A stretch of DNA of 64,000 nucleotides from Carallia brachiata. Taxonomy: Eukaryota > Streptophyta > Magnoliopsida > Malpighiales > Rhizophoraceae. The DNA is taken from NCBI GenBank assembly GCA_021464245.1, contig JADCRB010000031.1:1074762-1138761 (forward strand). The letters are read 5' to 3'. Position 1 is the first letter of the stretch, and each line of letters begins with the position of its first letter. The position numbers were made by a program, and so were the translations under genes. This document shows, piece by piece, positions 63,185-64,000 of the stretch. The notes beneath the pieces were generated by a model. The model was not told the origin of the DNA. It was given only the letters and a program-made list of their open reading frames with translations, and did not search any database.

Positions 63185-64000
63185 CTGCAAATTTTGACCA
63201 AATTTAAATCAGGCAAAAAGATAGCAAGAAATCTAAAGAGACTAGGATCTGCTGGGAGAGGAGACATGCAGCTACAAGACAGTTTCTTTTCCGGTGTCAA
63301 AGCATTTAAACATAATGTCTCACCTCTAGGATTCCACATCTATTTCCTTTTATTTATGACAACAACAACATACTTATGTCTGTGCGGTGAACTTTCATTA
63401 TCAAATTTTTCAGGCTGTATTCATTGGATATTTTATGAAATAAAGATGAAATTTAAAATTAAAACTTAGATGGATTATAATCTACAACGGTCTGGAGAAT
63501 GAAAAAGTTGTGATAGCAGTGTATTCAAAAACATTCCGGTCTTCAACCAGCAAAAAAATTAGAGCCATAACCAGAGGAGTTTCCATTTGATGAGAACTTA
63601 GGACACAAAATATCAGCTTACACATAAATGAGCTACTAGAAGAAAAGAAACCAGCAAGTTTAATGGTTCAATAGACTCATGGAAGGATGGCAACCGTTTA
63701 AATATAAAAGAAAAACAACCAGGAAAAGGCCTGAAGAGAATTAGAACAATTTTTGGTACAAACTCTATTGCACTGCGTTGAAAATGAACTGCTACCCAAC
63801 CGAAGCCTTGCTAACATCGTTTTTGAAGTTCTGGAAAGTTTATTATCAAAACAAAGAATAAAATATTAACCATGTTTGCCGGCAATGATTTTTAAGGTCA
63901 ACAACGAAGTAGTGTATCCTTAAGTAACATACTGCAGACTTTGGGTGACAAAATCGCAAGCGCAAGTGATGCACCGTTAATATTCACTAACAGGCTATGA
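63185..64000. other. PPT intron sequence to the window edge
   Basis: No further PPT exon could be found on the minus strand. A plus-strand ORF at 63083-63469 overlaps the PPT exon and is a shadow. Confidence 0.6.

Noticed and set aside
1..64000. CRISPR arrays, prokaryotic operons, integrated virus or organelle DNA
   Set aside because: No regularly spaced repeats, no ribosome-binding sites, and no viral or organellar genes. All real genes have plant introns.

Overview
This is a stretch of plant nuclear chromosome, most likely from a woody core eudicot. The evidence is GT-AG introns throughout, AT-rich intergenic DNA full of poly-A/T runs, miniature foldback transposons and tRNA-derived SINEs, and plant-only families: class I KNOX, DUF26 receptor kinase, R2R3-MYB and plastid phosphate translocator. 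I see no bacterial, viral or organellar segment. I reconstructed exons by eye from splice signals, reading-frame phase and family conservation. In every intact gene the exon phases join without a remainder.

Layout. On the minus strand are a 14-exon PP2A B55 regulatory subunit gene (3690-9848), a CRK3-like cysteine-rich receptor kinase gene with two frame breaks (10827-13589), and a class I KNOX homeobox gene of the KNAT2/KNAT6 type (15017-22219) with a 5-kb third intron. A gene desert of about 12 kb follows (22.4-34.7 kb), holding foldback elements, SINE debris and tandem repeats. On the plus strand come a large multi-pass membrane protein with an Ig-like ectodomain, also frame-broken twice (34710-41210), and a class I glutaredoxin with the unusual active site CGYS (42926-45223). 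On the minus strand lie plastid anthranilate phosphoribosyltransferase (46689-49383) and a small GUB_WAK secreted protein (53014-54505). A MYB98/115/118-clade R2R3-MYB gene is on the plus strand (57742-59737). The last two exons of a phosphoenolpyruvate/phosphate translocator gene are on the minus strand (62708-63184), and that gene runs off the right edge.

The genes do not form one pathway; this is ordinary plant gene order. The CRK3-like/KNAT2-like adjacency matches the Arabidopsis KNAT2-CRK2-CRK3 neighbourhood as I remember it, which supports both identifications. TrpD (tryptophan synthesis) and PPT (supply of PEP to the plastid shikimate pathway) act in connected plastid metabolism, but they are separated by two unrelated genes.

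I did not find a new multi-gene system. The observations I would check first are: the paired frame breaks in two neighbouring genes while the rest are clean; the CGYS glutaredoxin; a GC-rich island with a small opposite-strand ORF inside the KNOX intron; two foldback elements with 9-bp target duplications; two GC-AG introns; and a perfect 18-bp G-box palindrome in the MYB promoter.
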